From Tomocerus qinae (Eukaryota > Arthropoda > Collembola > Entomobryomorpha > Tomoceridae), in NCBI GenBank assembly GCA_020055645.1, contig CM034546.1, forward strand, positions 56,048,001 to 56,112,000: a stretch of 64,000 nt of DNA. The letters are read 5' to 3'. Made by a program: the position numbers and the translations under genes. Under the pieces are notes generated by a model. It saw only the letters and a program-made list of their open reading frames with translations, had not been told where the DNA came from and did no database searches. Numbering within the stretch: the stretch's first letter is position 1; the number at the start of each line of letters is the position of its first letter. Of the stretch, positions 13,601 through 24,089 are shown piece after piece.

Positions 13601-14420
13601 AATGACATTTCCGCCCAGATGAACTTCAGTTTTGGATTTTTATATAAATTATCCAGCATTAAATTCAAAATTGATCGGACTGCCTCATTATAATATCCCT
13701 CAAACGTCTTCAGCCAGCCTAGAAAAATATAATTTTAGTAAATATGAATTAGCTTTCAAATACAGTTTGTCAGTGCATGATGTAGCTCTGAAGTAGAATA
13801 ACATTGATGATAACTATAACTATACTTGACCTGGATCATTGTGAGCATGAGGAAGGAGAAAAACAGTGAGCTTATCCTTATCAGTAAATCGTGAGTGATT
13901 AACATTTATTTTCCATTTCTGCTGCCAATCGCCGAATTTACTGGCGTCATTGAAATTCAAATGATCATACATTTCTTCCATCTTAAAATGTAAGCACAAG
14001 TTTACAATTATAAATGAGTCAATTTGAAAATTAAGTCGCATAAATTCAGGAAATTATTACGGCATCAAATTTTAAATTTATTTGATATAACATTACTGTT
14101 ATGTTTGAATGAGCTTTTCCTGACATTGCGTACGACGATGAGCAATCTGGAGACATTTCTTCAATGTCCGTAAAATCTGGCGTTTCCATTTTCTCCATTT
14201 CTAAAGCTTCACTATCTTTGTTTCGCCATGATTTCGGATCATTAACTGCAGATTTGACATTTGTTTTCAGTCTTATCCATAGACTATCTTGATGTTTTCC
14301 ATCCTTGTCACCATCATAAATCATTTGGAAAAATGTTCTAACAGCTACAGCTGCAGCGATAATCGTCAACCAATACCAACGATTTTTCTTGAATATTCGA
14401 GAACGACACAAGATTATCAT
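7687..14420 (-). CDS. Golgi alpha-mannosidase II (GH38), complete 16-exon gene
   Basis: Trims two mannoses from GlcNAc-Man5 N-glycans in the Golgi. Exons (plus coordinates): 14061-14420, 13831-13981, 13547-13718, 12862-13002, 12610-12770, 12194-12540, 11107-11297, 10764-10955, 10115-10606, 9838-10041, 9511-9695, 9286-9419, 8588-8740, 8407-8523, 7976-8332, 7687-7842. They join in phase to 1170 aa, close to the 1100-1150 usual for the family. A short basic tail and one membrane span (about residues 15-35) make it a type II membrane protein. Zinc and catalytic residues known from fly GMII are all present: H165-A-H167-N-D169 (PHAHNDPG), nucleophile D281 in IDPFG, acid D474 in LSGDFF, and H554 in FQHHDG. 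The odd residue is Leu285, where family members usually have His (IDPFGHSP). Homology continues to the C terminus. Confidence 0.93.
8962..9190. repeat. ACTATATAACTATATAAT minisatellite in mannosidase intron 12
   Basis: Short units of the type ACTATATAAT and AACTATATAAT alternate for about 220 bp, with AATAAT interruptions. The array lies in the intron between the exons at 9286-9419 and 8588-8740, so it does not affect coding. It is flanked on both sides by short TTCGCGATAATATA-like sequence, suggesting expansion from one seed. Confidence 0.85.
11455..12031. mobile_element. Inverted-repeat transposon (MITE-like) with TTAA ends, in mannosidase intron 6
   Basis: The ends TTAAGGCTGGCTTGT (11455-11469) and ACAAGCCAGCCTTAA (12017-12031) are perfect 15-base inverted repeats, and both terminate in TTAA, the target site used by piggyBac-type transposons. 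The 577-bp body has no transposase and contains the 28-bp tandem array described separately. It sits in the 896-bp intron between exons 6 and 7 of the mannosidase gene. Superfamily assignment rests on TTAA only. Confidence 0.7.
11793..11904. repeat. 28-bp tandem repeat, four identical units
   Basis: Four head-to-tail copies of a 28-bp unit beginning TTTCAAAAAGATAAACTGG are visible with no differences, followed by a partial fifth. The array lies inside the TTAA-ended inverted-repeat element, so it may have expanded recently within that transposon. Confidence 0.9.
13075..13190. repeat. Palindromic repeat element, copy A
   Basis: Left arm GTCTGCTTAACATTACTAAG continuing into CAAGCCATTTTATCATG, and right arm CATGATAAAATGGCTTG continuing into TTTGTAATGTTAAGC, form a long inverted repeat with a short centre. 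One arm recurs at 17396-17445. It lies in the intron between mannosidase exons 3 and 4 and is probably a small non-autonomous transposon. Confidence 0.75.
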
Positions 14421-15791
14421 TTTGTAAACTACACCAAACTATGTGGAAAAAATTGAAAAAGTAATATTGCAATTTTCAATAGCTTAACATCTATCTATAT
14501 ATAATATTCCCCGTTTTTATACCCATGGGCAAGTACAAGAAAATATTGGGAAGGCGAAGGAGGAATGTGATACTTGAACTTTAAGGCTAAAAATTTAATT
14601 TGTTGCGTTCGTCTATTTAAATTAAATGGTTAAAAGGCTATTTGTAGTGAAAACATGTTATAATAATATTTGAAATAAACGAGAATGAGCTTTTTGAACG
14701 TGTTACTTAAGGTTAATGCACCGCGGAAATAGATGTATATAAGTTATTGGTTAGAAAGACATATTACATACTTTATTATGTCATTAAGTTTCATTTGCTT
14801 ATTATGACACCTAAGTATGCAAAAAACCAATTATTTCATGTTTAATAGGGTTAGCTGTATTCTTTTGTATTTGTTGGTTTATAAAAGAATTGTTAAATAT
14901 GAATTACTTATTTATATATATTGGATTAGCACTGGCAGTAGCATGGCAACTTAAGGCATAGGCGAAGGGTATCCTAGAATAAATTTTGTGACTTACACTT
15001 GCCGTTTCTAGGCTTTCTAAACATCTCCATTAAAATAGTATAATGGTATGTTGGTATATTAATATTAGTGTGTAGACTCAAATAGAGCTTAGTATTTACC
15101 GTTCGACATTATACTATGTATGTATTGGTACAAATAAATCAAGAGTCTTTTTGAAGGTAGCTTTTTAGTTCGTTTGATGAGGTTTAGAAAGGCACTATAA
15201 GTACTACTTTGACAGTTCAAAAAACTTGCCATTAAATACAGAAGCAGCCGCTGCTTCATATCAATGCCTGCTTCACCTGACTGCTTATCCTTCCGTGTCA
15301 CGATAACTCATGGAACGTTTTGAGAAAATCAGTTGAAACTTTTGGTCATAATCTAGGAATGAAAAGTAAGGTTGAGTTTGGAAACAGACAAACCCAACGC
15401 ACCCCCTGCCTGTGGGCGTGGTTGAAAATGGTTTAAATTTAGTCCTCCACACGTCATAAATGAGATAAGTCGTTCAAAAGGTTATTCGTTAGGTCTGGTA
15501 AAGAATCAAGAAGGATAACAATATTATAATTCTGTTTACATAGACTATGCACACAATGGCTGTGGCAAAGCCTCCATTGTATCTCCTTGACCCATTTTAC
15601 ATATTGTCGACCCAGTGCAATGGGTCATATTAGTTTAGCGTAACAAATCATCTAGTATTTTGGCCAGGAGAGGTCACTAATTTACACCATCTCTATATTA
15701 TAATCGTAGGCTTGATAAAGCTATAAATAAACCTGTCTATGTATACTTACAAAATATATGTGTGTGTACGTGTGGTGGGGAGAACCTAGGA

Positions 15792-15909
15792 AACCTGCAT
15801 ATATTACGTAACGCAAAACTCCCTCCCCCATGTGTAGCGCAAGTGCTGACTGCAACACTTTTGAGTAGCTCCTCCTCCCATCAACTGCACGCGTAATATA
15901 TGCAGGCTC
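15792..15909. mobile_element. Small inverted-repeat element
   Basis: CCTGCATATATTACG (15794-15808) and CGTAATATATGCAGG (15892-15906) are perfect inverted repeats enclosing about 83 bp of more GC-rich sequence than the surroundings. This is typical of a MITE or solo hairpin element. No clear target duplication could be assigned. Confidence 0.55.
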
Positions 15910-17267
15910 CTTAAAAGCAAAATGCGCAAACCCAATTCCTCTAAACCAACGAAATGAGTCGCTTCATATTGTTATTATAACATCAAAATAATAATAGAAA
16001 TTTACATAAGCAGGTTGAATGGTGAGTGGTGATCGAATGGAAATTATTAGCGAAAGGGAACATTTCGTAATGATCGTAATAGGTATGCGTATTAAATAGC
16101 ATTTCAAAACTTCTACTCCAAATTGGTTCTGCTATATGGAAAAACTTATTCAACAATTCTTAAGTAGAGCTGGGTTTACTTTTTTACTACCCTCTTGCTT
16201 CCTTTGTGCCAGTTGGCACACCTTTTTGTAGAATTAAATAACTGTACTGGGGACCATTATTTATTCTTTAAAAATATTTATTCGTAGTTGTACTCCTGGG
16301 ATTTGTACGCTTTTCCAAAATCCCAGGGGGAATCTTATTTTTCTGATTTTAAAAGGGGGCGTTTTGGTGTCTTTGGAGTCTTTCATTGTTTCCTACATTT
16401 GATGCTACAATCTACAGGTATTTATTTGGTTTAGGAAATATCTTTTTATCAGGAGGTTGGGGCTGTAGGTAATTTTAGCAACCACTGTAGAAAATAAAAG
16501 TATATACTTTGTATACTTTGTACATAAATACATAAATATATACTTTGTATTTACAAAGATAACATAATAACCTATAAGGGATCTTTTCGAAACTGTTTTT
16601 ATTGTGATGTGTGGCCTGCTGAATTTCTCTTGAGTGCTAGGTTTGCCCCTTAGCTGGGTTCAATAGTAACATTATAAACACAGATTAGGTTATATGTTAG
16701 CTTTAATGACCTGTCGAACAAGCTACTGCTTTTTGTTTGGGTCAAAACTATATGTGAGCTAAATGGGGTACTTAGCAGCAGTTAGCAGTCTTTTCTCTGG
16801 ATACAAAATCCCATGAATTTCTGATTCTTCTAGAAAAATTTCCGCCGTCTGAATAATGATCAATATCATCGTTGAATGTTGAATATGAATATAATTATAA
16901 TGAGTTGCAATTGCAAGTATTGTTAACTACCTCCTTCATTCTACAGCATCCATACAAAAACAGATTAGGGAACTCCCATTTTATATTACTCCATTTTTAC
17001 TTTGATTCTGTAAAATTGGATGACTTAATTTGGCTTACCTAACCATTTTTGATATGATAATTGATAGGAATTTGGAACAAAGGATAAAGAAGCTTAGTAA
17101 CAAACAGTGTCCTATGTTGGTCTCCTTTATCCGATAATCCTCAATAAACTTTGTTTATTTGCAATAATTTTTATACCTATAACAAGCAGAGTATATTAGA
17201 TTACGTCTGACATTTTTAAAGCAAAACCATGCATTCCGATTTCCGACTTGCCAACCAACATATTATT

Positions 17268-17330
17268 ATCATGAAAAAGGCAACCTTTTTGCCTAGCAAA
17301 ATTAGCAAAAAGGTTGCCTTTTTGCTGTTA
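17268..17330. mobile_element. Fragment related to the hAT MITE at 59648-59932
   Basis: A hairpin with 19-bp arms (AAAAAGGCAACCTTTTTGC and its complement) around CTAGCAAAATTA. The same arms and loop (TTTTTGCCTAGCAAAAT-AGCAAAAAGG) occur in the intact hAT-type MITE in the third arrestin gene. The terminal CAGGGC sequence is missing, so this is a degraded or partial copy. Confidence 0.65.
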
Positions 17331-17395
17331 AATGGGGTAATTAGCAATTTCGACATGTTGACAACCATTTATCAAGAGTTAGGTCTCATTGTCGC

Positions 17396-17445
17396 AGTCA
17401 TGATAAAATGGTTCGTTACTTTGTAATGTTAAGCAGACGATATAT
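17396..17445. repeat. Palindromic repeat element, single arm (copy B)
   Basis: CATGATAAAATGG followed by TTACTTTGTAATGTTAAGCAGACGATAT-type sequence matches, in inverse orientation, the left arm of the palindromic element at 13075-13130. Only one arm is present here. Confidence 0.65.
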
Positions 17446-18805
17446 TGATATTTTAATAAATTATAATTATTATAAATTATGTAGTAATAGTATTATAATT
17501 TATAATCTTTACTCTACATAAAGATAAACTGGGGCATGCGCATGGGATTCTTTCACTATTCTTGAATAAATGTTTGTATCTATGTCCGTAATATTTTGTA
17601 ACTAATGAGCAAGGGTAATATTTTGTAATTAATGAGCAAAGCCTAGACTACTGAGTCCAATCAACGGTCTATGAAATTCGGGCCAATGCGCAGTCGCTAG
17701 AAATTTACTGATTGCAACATTTTCTAGCACACTTTGTGTGCTAGGATTCAACTAGTATAGTATAACGATCAAAAAAACAATTAAAATCTGCAATTTATTT
17801 GAACATAACTTTTCCATGCCTTGCAAACCAACAAAGCTGAATGAGTTAGTCAATAAACACCGTCCAAATGATGCAATAGTGTCGGATTAATGTTTTACGA
17901 CGTTGTTCTACAACGATACAAAACGTTCTGCAAAGTATCATAAATCATAACGTAGCATAACGTTGCATTACATTATAATATTATTGCATGATATGATGAA
18001 CATTTGAATCAGCTACCTTCTAACATCCCACGTCAAACAAAATGAAAGTTATGTCCATTTTTACCCACTTCACCTAACAGGGGGTGACTAGCATATTTAG
18101 TTATGTTTCCAATTCCTAACGATTTACCGGTGATTACACGTATTAGTTCAATGAATTGAGTCAAATTTTGGTCAATTTTATTTGTTTTTACATTTTGAAC
18201 CTCTTCCCGATCAGGAGTGTACCCGAATGTGTGCATTTGCAAACTTGACTTTAATTTTCACATCTAGACTTGTACGTACAAAGTGCTATCATTGAATCCA
18301 TTTTGATGGATACTCGAATTGAATATAATGTGGCGTTCGAAAGTAATTGTGCTATCGGACGGACAGACAGAGTTATTCGTATGAAGTAGCTCCGAAAAGT
18401 AATTTGATATCATAATCCTAAACTTTGATTTTGGCTTACAGTGGATAAATGGATTTATTATGTGGAGAGCATAGAAAAGCAGGGTTTTGGTAGTAAAAAC
18501 GCACACTCTTTATGGGTTTTTTGAAATGGTGTTCGCAAACCGGTTATGCCAACTGCAAACGCCATATGAAAATTAAAGACCATTGAACGACATGACAAAA
18601 TAACATGTTATTTTCAATCATTTTTAAATCATGGAAAGTATAATTAATTTTCATAAATTTTTAATACTTACTCTTGGGAGTACAATATTTCCCAAAACCA
18701 GGGTTTTTGCAAAACCAGTCCATTTCTGGCCTTGAGTTACGTATACCTAAATAATATTCATTGAACGATTCTTGTAAATAAATCCACTCTGCACTCCACT
18801 CTTCT

Positions 18806-18836
18806 TATATAAAAGGCTGCATGAAATCCTGTCAGA
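18806..18836 (+). promoter_or_regulatory. TATA box and initiator of the cadherin-like gene
   Basis: TATATAAAAG at 18806-18815 is followed 26-28 bp downstream by TCAG (18832-18835), matching the usual TATA-to-initiator distance in arthropod promoters. The translation start is 50 bp further on. A second TCAGTT at 18848 is an alternative start. Confidence 0.6.
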
Positions 18837-18885
18837 AGGAAAAACGGTCAGTTACTCTGCAGTCTAAGTTTCTAAATATTGAAAC

Positions 18886-20886
18886 ATGAGAGTTTTATTA
18901 TTGTATATGGTAATCAGTTCTGCATTTGTTTCTTCCTATGGACGTAAGTATTGTCACTTTTTTAATACATAAAAGTCCAAATTACTTATACTAACAATAC
19001 ATAAATTGGGCTGGAATAAAATAAAATTCGATCTGATGTTTTAAAGAAACATGCGGGATAGAAGGATGGAACAATAATTACTACACAGTGCCAGATAATT
19101 CAGAAAACGACTTTATTTTTGCGTAAGATGGTTTTCAAAATAATAAGACATTGAAACATGCATCTTTGTTTACATTTCAACTCATCAACAGTCTACTATT
19201 TGGTAACGATGGTAACAAAACTGTAATAATATTAGCACGGAGTGAGAGACAATTACTACCACCAACGATGACGTAGTGTGATAGTGTGCATTTATTATAG
19301 TAACTAGCCGGTCACAGGACACAGGTCATGTTATAAATAAAGCTAGCGTGTATTGCCGGGCAATATTGTACGATGGGTAGAATGTATTTCAGATAAGTAA
19401 AATAAAATATTTCAAAACTTCGCCTTTCTCAACCTTTTGTTTAGAAATAGAATTGTGGCTATCAGCAAATTACTCCGGTCACTCACCATGATCACATTTT
19501 TGGCTCGGGTACTTTGAATCACCACTATACATGCTGCCATTGCTTATCCAGTGGGGGAGGGGGCGCATTGACTCCTCAAAGTAACGTTACCTTATACCCC
19601 AAGTTAAAAATGTGAACCTAGTGGGTGGCCAGAGTAAGTTGCCGATAACCAAATTACTATTTTAATACAAAAATATTGACTCTAGGTAGTGCTGAAGTTT
19701 TAGAATATTTTGTAATTTTCTCAATTGATTTTCTAATCTTCTCTTCGATTTACTCCACCCCCCCTCCCTCCGTTGAACACGGTCAATAGAGTTGTGAGCT
19801 TGTAAAAAAAATTTGTAATTGCTTGTAATTTTCATTTCTAATGCGTCTTGATGTAATATAATATTTGTAATAGCTAGAGTTAAATGTTTGATCACGAATG
19901 TCCTTTTTTGTTTCAGAGAAGAAGAATCGTTCAATGTGGCATTTGTTACGATTTCGCCACACCCGAATTACGGCTATAATGGGGTCATAAAATCCCAAGT
20001 GAGAACAAATTCCAGCGGACAATGGGTTGCATTTTATGTGCCAAGTTCTACATTGGAAATGAACGATCTTCTCAGACACGGCTCTGTTACTTTTTATCCA
20101 ATTTTAAGATGCGTCGACGGAACATCCGTATCTCTACAATCGCTATATGGCCAAGTTGATTTTAATGATACAAACAATCGTCCTCCGGTATTTTCTGCTA
20201 ACAGCTACACCTTCCGTGTTTCTCTTCCATGGCCCTCTCAAATTCCTATCACTCAAGGCAATAACATTCTGGTTCAAGATTTGGATTATAAGAGGGAAAA
20301 TGCTCAAGTAAACGTTACAGTCGGCCGGCCAGACATGCTGAGAGTGGAAGTTTCTTCATTGTTACCTGATGCTAAATCTTATGACTTTAAAGTGGATCTG
20401 TATAATTTAAATCTTTTCCCTGGAAATTATACATTTTCTTTAGAGGCCACCGACGGCGTTCACAATTCGGTCGTCCCCATCAATTTAATTGTTACAGAAC
20501 CTACTTGTCGAGCTCATTTGAGAGACCCTGTCTTTGGAAAGAAAGACAAAGACGATCAAACTGTTACTGTTTACCAGACGACGCTCAATGAACATTCATT
20601 GGTTGGTGATATTCTAACGCTCCAAAACGATGTAATTAAAATCGAAGCATATGACCCAGACGAATTATGCATCGTCGATCTCACACTCGATGTCGACTAC
20701 TTGACAATCAACAAAGAAGGTCAGTTAGTAGTTTCAAGGGAACTGACAGAAAAAGAAATTGATGCCTTGAGACCATTCACGTTGGCTGAAATTACGGCCA
20801 CTGAAAGGGAAGCGGGCGACTTCAGAGAGTTCCTCTTATTATTGCTATATCCCCCAAAATATTTTAAACTACATAATTTAGCGTGA
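18886..20886 (+). CDS. Secreted cadherin-like protein, short form
   Basis: Three exons, 18886-18943, 19047-19122 and 19917-20886, join in phase to 367 aa. Exon 1 is a signal peptide (MRVLLLYMVISSAFVSS). The body has hallmarks of cadherin repeats: DFNDTNNRPPVFS (the DxNDNxPxF linker) about one third in, a DLDY-type acidic motif, LEATDG, and near the end ITATERE. There are several N-glycosylation sequons. After ITATERE, where a cadherin strand should continue into the next linker, the protein switches to a hydrophobic LLLLLYPP and stops, with no membrane span or cytoplasmic tail. It may be a soluble adhesion-like protein or a truncated relic of a longer cadherin. A polyadenylation signal AATAAA follows at 21026. 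Confidence 0.75.
19302..19400. repeat. Dispersed repeat (TAGCCGGTCAC family), copy 1
   Basis: Begins ACTAGCCGGTCACAGG and runs through GCAATATTGTACGATG to GAATGTATTTCAGA. The same order of blocks occurs at 55437-55535, and the first block at 29443. It lies in intron 2 of the cadherin-like gene. This looks like a short interspersed element or the tail of a longer one. Confidence 0.6.
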
Positions 20887-22626
20887 TGGTATTTAAAATT
20901 ACAGTGTATTATTAATTGTATTAAGGATTGTACTTGTACATCAGTAATTACTTGATATATTGAAATTATATTCACAATTAAAATTTGGTATCAATTATGT
21001 GCATGTACATCAAACATATTTCTTTAATAAAATTATCCTATGAGTAAGCAAAATTATACAACCACACAGTCCGTCCATCCGTTCGCAAACACTGTAACCT
21101 TTGAACGCATTGACAGAAGTTCATTAAGCCTGGTACAAACATTGCATAATGGGCATTTAATATTAAATTTGAAATTAATTGACGAAATAATAAAAGGACG
21201 AAATCAGGCCACATCATTGTCATAACGATAATCTTATAGTAGTGCATATTTGCCATACCTGGCCAGGGTCTAATCGAATCCTATCACCAAAGTTACCGTC
21301 ATCACAGTTCAATGAGTTATGTCACTTTTTAATGGCGTCTTGCATTAAATCAGCTTCAAAAGTTATTTCGTGGTGCACGATTTTCATTGACCTGCATAAC
21401 TATGTACGCATTGCATCTGTTGAAGAGGATTCTTTCTGCGTTATCTTCAACAAAATTTAATTAATTCAAATGTAATAATAATCTTATCTACAATGCTAAT
21501 GCTCCTCCACAATTTAATACTTTGCCAATTATATGAACAATCTGCTGATGCTTATGTGAGTGTCAATGGAAATTTTCTTTACCATAAAAGCCAGAAAAAA
21601 TATACCGAACAAACAAAACAAAAAAAATTTGGCAGTTCGTACAAAGAAATAAAGGATTTGCATTAAAATTTAAAAAATTGTATTATAACAACGGATGTTG
21701 GCTATTGCGATGTAGAAGAATTTATTGATGTTTTTAATAAAATATTGTAGCACAGTATAATCAAGAAAGGAAAGTATACATTAAAATGTAGTCATTTAGT
21801 CGAGTAATTTAAAACTATTAGTAACTTAAATAGGTATACGTAACTAAATATTGACTTAATCCCGTACTTTTTCAAACGTTATATTCTGGGTCATGATGGG
21901 TCGAAGAATTTATTTTAACCTTTTCATTTTAATGATAATACACTTTGGGCATTGTACTGGAGTTGGTTAATGGTTAATTTTGCATTTCATCTACATTATT
22001 GAAGGTAAATAATAATTGAGTCCCAGATCACACTTATTAATATATTTACCTCCACATTTAACTGCTTAAACCAACTACATTTGACGAATAACGTAACGTA
22101 TACGAACAGTTATAGGCTGCACACATCGCATCGTTGAGAAATTGAAACAGATATGGTTATTCCGACTAATATTTAGCCAACCCACATATTGTGGATCACA
22201 ATATATTTATTATTTATATAAGCATTAATTATATATGTCAAGGGTAAACAGGTGTTCCATTGCCATTATCCAATCCATTTGTATTAGGTATATATTATAA
22301 TTCAAAAGGTACATGGAACATCGAAGTGGAAGTGTCAGCGTAGTAAATAATAATTACCTGCGTTTTTTCTAATCAAGTATTTTGTGATTTGGTTATTGAT
22401 GATCAACTCCAATGATTTACTGGTACTTGAGGGTCAATTATTTTATCAATTAATGGAAAAGATTAAAAGGACAAACTTTGACTTTGATTTTTAAAGCATC
22501 CTGTCAGATAATAAATTCTCTGCTAAACAATATCGCAAAGCTCAAACCATAGATTATGCTTATAATTTATTTAATTGCACGTATGCATTGAGAACAGTAT
22601 TTAGTGTATTTATTCCAAAATCTAAA
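20887..22626. other. Intergenic region with no recognised gene
   Basis: About 1.7 kb between two rightward genes. It starts with the 3' UTR of the cadherin-like gene (AATAAA at 21026-21031). The remainder is A/T-rich, and I see no homology-supported exon. Confidence 0.6.
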
Positions 22627-24089
22627 ATGTCGTTAAAAACTTTGTTTTTTGTGGGGGTTTTGTTAATACATAATTCAGCCGTTGAAGCAAAGCCAAGATC
22701 AATTGCTGAAAAACCAAAAATTCGTTTCAATGATGAAGGGAAGCTCAAAATTGTCAACCTTGCCGATTTGTAAGCCAATTTTTTTTGTACAAAATGTTGA
22801 ATCTTATACGCAAAGGTTTAACATTGATTGTATTTCGGTTTATCTCATAGGCATTACGGAGAATACCCCGGAACAGACAGAGGTCGTGCTCAAGACTTAA
22901 ATTCAACCCGAGTCATAATTGATATTCTTAACTGCGAAAGGCCCGACTTCGTAGTATTCACTGGGGATCTTATAACCGGAGATGCCATCCTTAGAAATTC
23001 AACGGGGTTTGTTGAGACAATTCTTCAGCCTCTTAGGGAAGGAAGCTATCGGTAAAGTTCTCATAAATCTATACAAAATGTTACTAGTACAGTCTGCCTA
23101 AATATAATCATCACTAACGGCTCTATTTTAATTTGATTATCTGAAGGTGGGCAACTACCTACGGAAATCATGATAATGGAATCCAAACCACCCGGGAACA
23201 AATTTTTGCGACAGAAACGCAATATGATTTGTGCTATACCCAACACGGCCCAGAGGGACTACCTGGTGTGACTAATTACTACCTCCCAATATACCCAACC
23301 GTTGATGGTGGTGAAAATGAAAACCCAATATTCATCCTATGGTTCTTCGATAGCCAAGGAGGTTTTGATCCAAGTGGTATAAAACCCTCGATTGTACACG
23401 AATCCGTTGTGGCTTGGTTTGAAGAGGAAAACCGAAAAATTGCCGAACGTTGGGGTACATTGCCAGCATTGGCATTTTTCCACATTCCTACGTAAGTTTA
23501 AAAACTAAGGAAAATTATAGCAATGCACCTTACTTTTTTATCATTTGTGTACTTACTTTTATAATTGTGCAGCTTGGACTACCGAGCTGTCCAGGCTGAT
23601 ATGCCAAACCGCCCTGACTGTGTTGGACTAGTTGGTAAACTATATAATAATGTATTGTAAGACAGAGCGTCAAGGTTTATTTCGGAATTTCAAATAATGT
23701 AATAATGATATTGATATTTAAAATTAGCTGAAGCAGTAGTACCCCAGGACAGGAACTCTGGGTTTATGGATGCTTTAGTTAACTCTGGGACCGTTTTGAC
23801 GACCTTTGTAGGCCATGACCACGGTAACTGACATCTAATATAGATAAGCGATGACACTGAGACAGTGTTATTAATTTTTGAATGCATCTAATATGCAGGT
23901 AATGCCTGGTGTTGCATGTACCAAACTTTGGAGATCTGTTACAATCGGCATACTGGATACGGTGGATATGGAACTTGGACTAGGGGTGCCAGAGTAATTG
24001 AATTGGACAGTACAAATTTAATAAACAACCGAAGGAACTATATTCGGTTGGAAAATGGAACCATCATCGATGAATACCCAGCTGCATAA
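22627..24089 (+). CDS. Secreted calcineurin-like metallophosphoesterase (inactive purple acid phosphatase type)
   Basis: Six exons, 22627-22769, 22851-23051, 23147-23491, 23573-23634, 23728-23823 and 23899-24089, join in phase to 345 aa. The N terminus is a signal peptide ending near VEA (residues 19-21). All metal-binding motifs of the calcineurin-like fold are present in order: D47-x-H49 (LADLHYG), G86-D87 (FTGDLITG), GNHD 121-124, H227 (FFHIPT) and GHDH 279-282. The family resembles the short plant and arthropod proteins named 'probable inactive purple acid phosphatase', which are phosphoesterases of unknown substrate. Given the full metal-ligand set, this copy is likely active despite the name. 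The closing exon carries CC and C residues that could form disulphides. Confidence 0.9.

Larger units (their letters stand above)
14421..18800. other. Intergenic region upstream of the mannosidase gene
   Basis: About 4.4 kb between the divergent mannosidase (-) and cadherin-like (+) genes. It holds several inverted-repeat fragments (15792-15909, 17268-17330, 17396-17445), a two-unit duplication around 17588-17640 (GTAATATTTTGTAA-TAATGAGCAA), and otherwise A/T-rich sequence. No coding exon or RNA gene was recognised. Confidence 0.6.
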
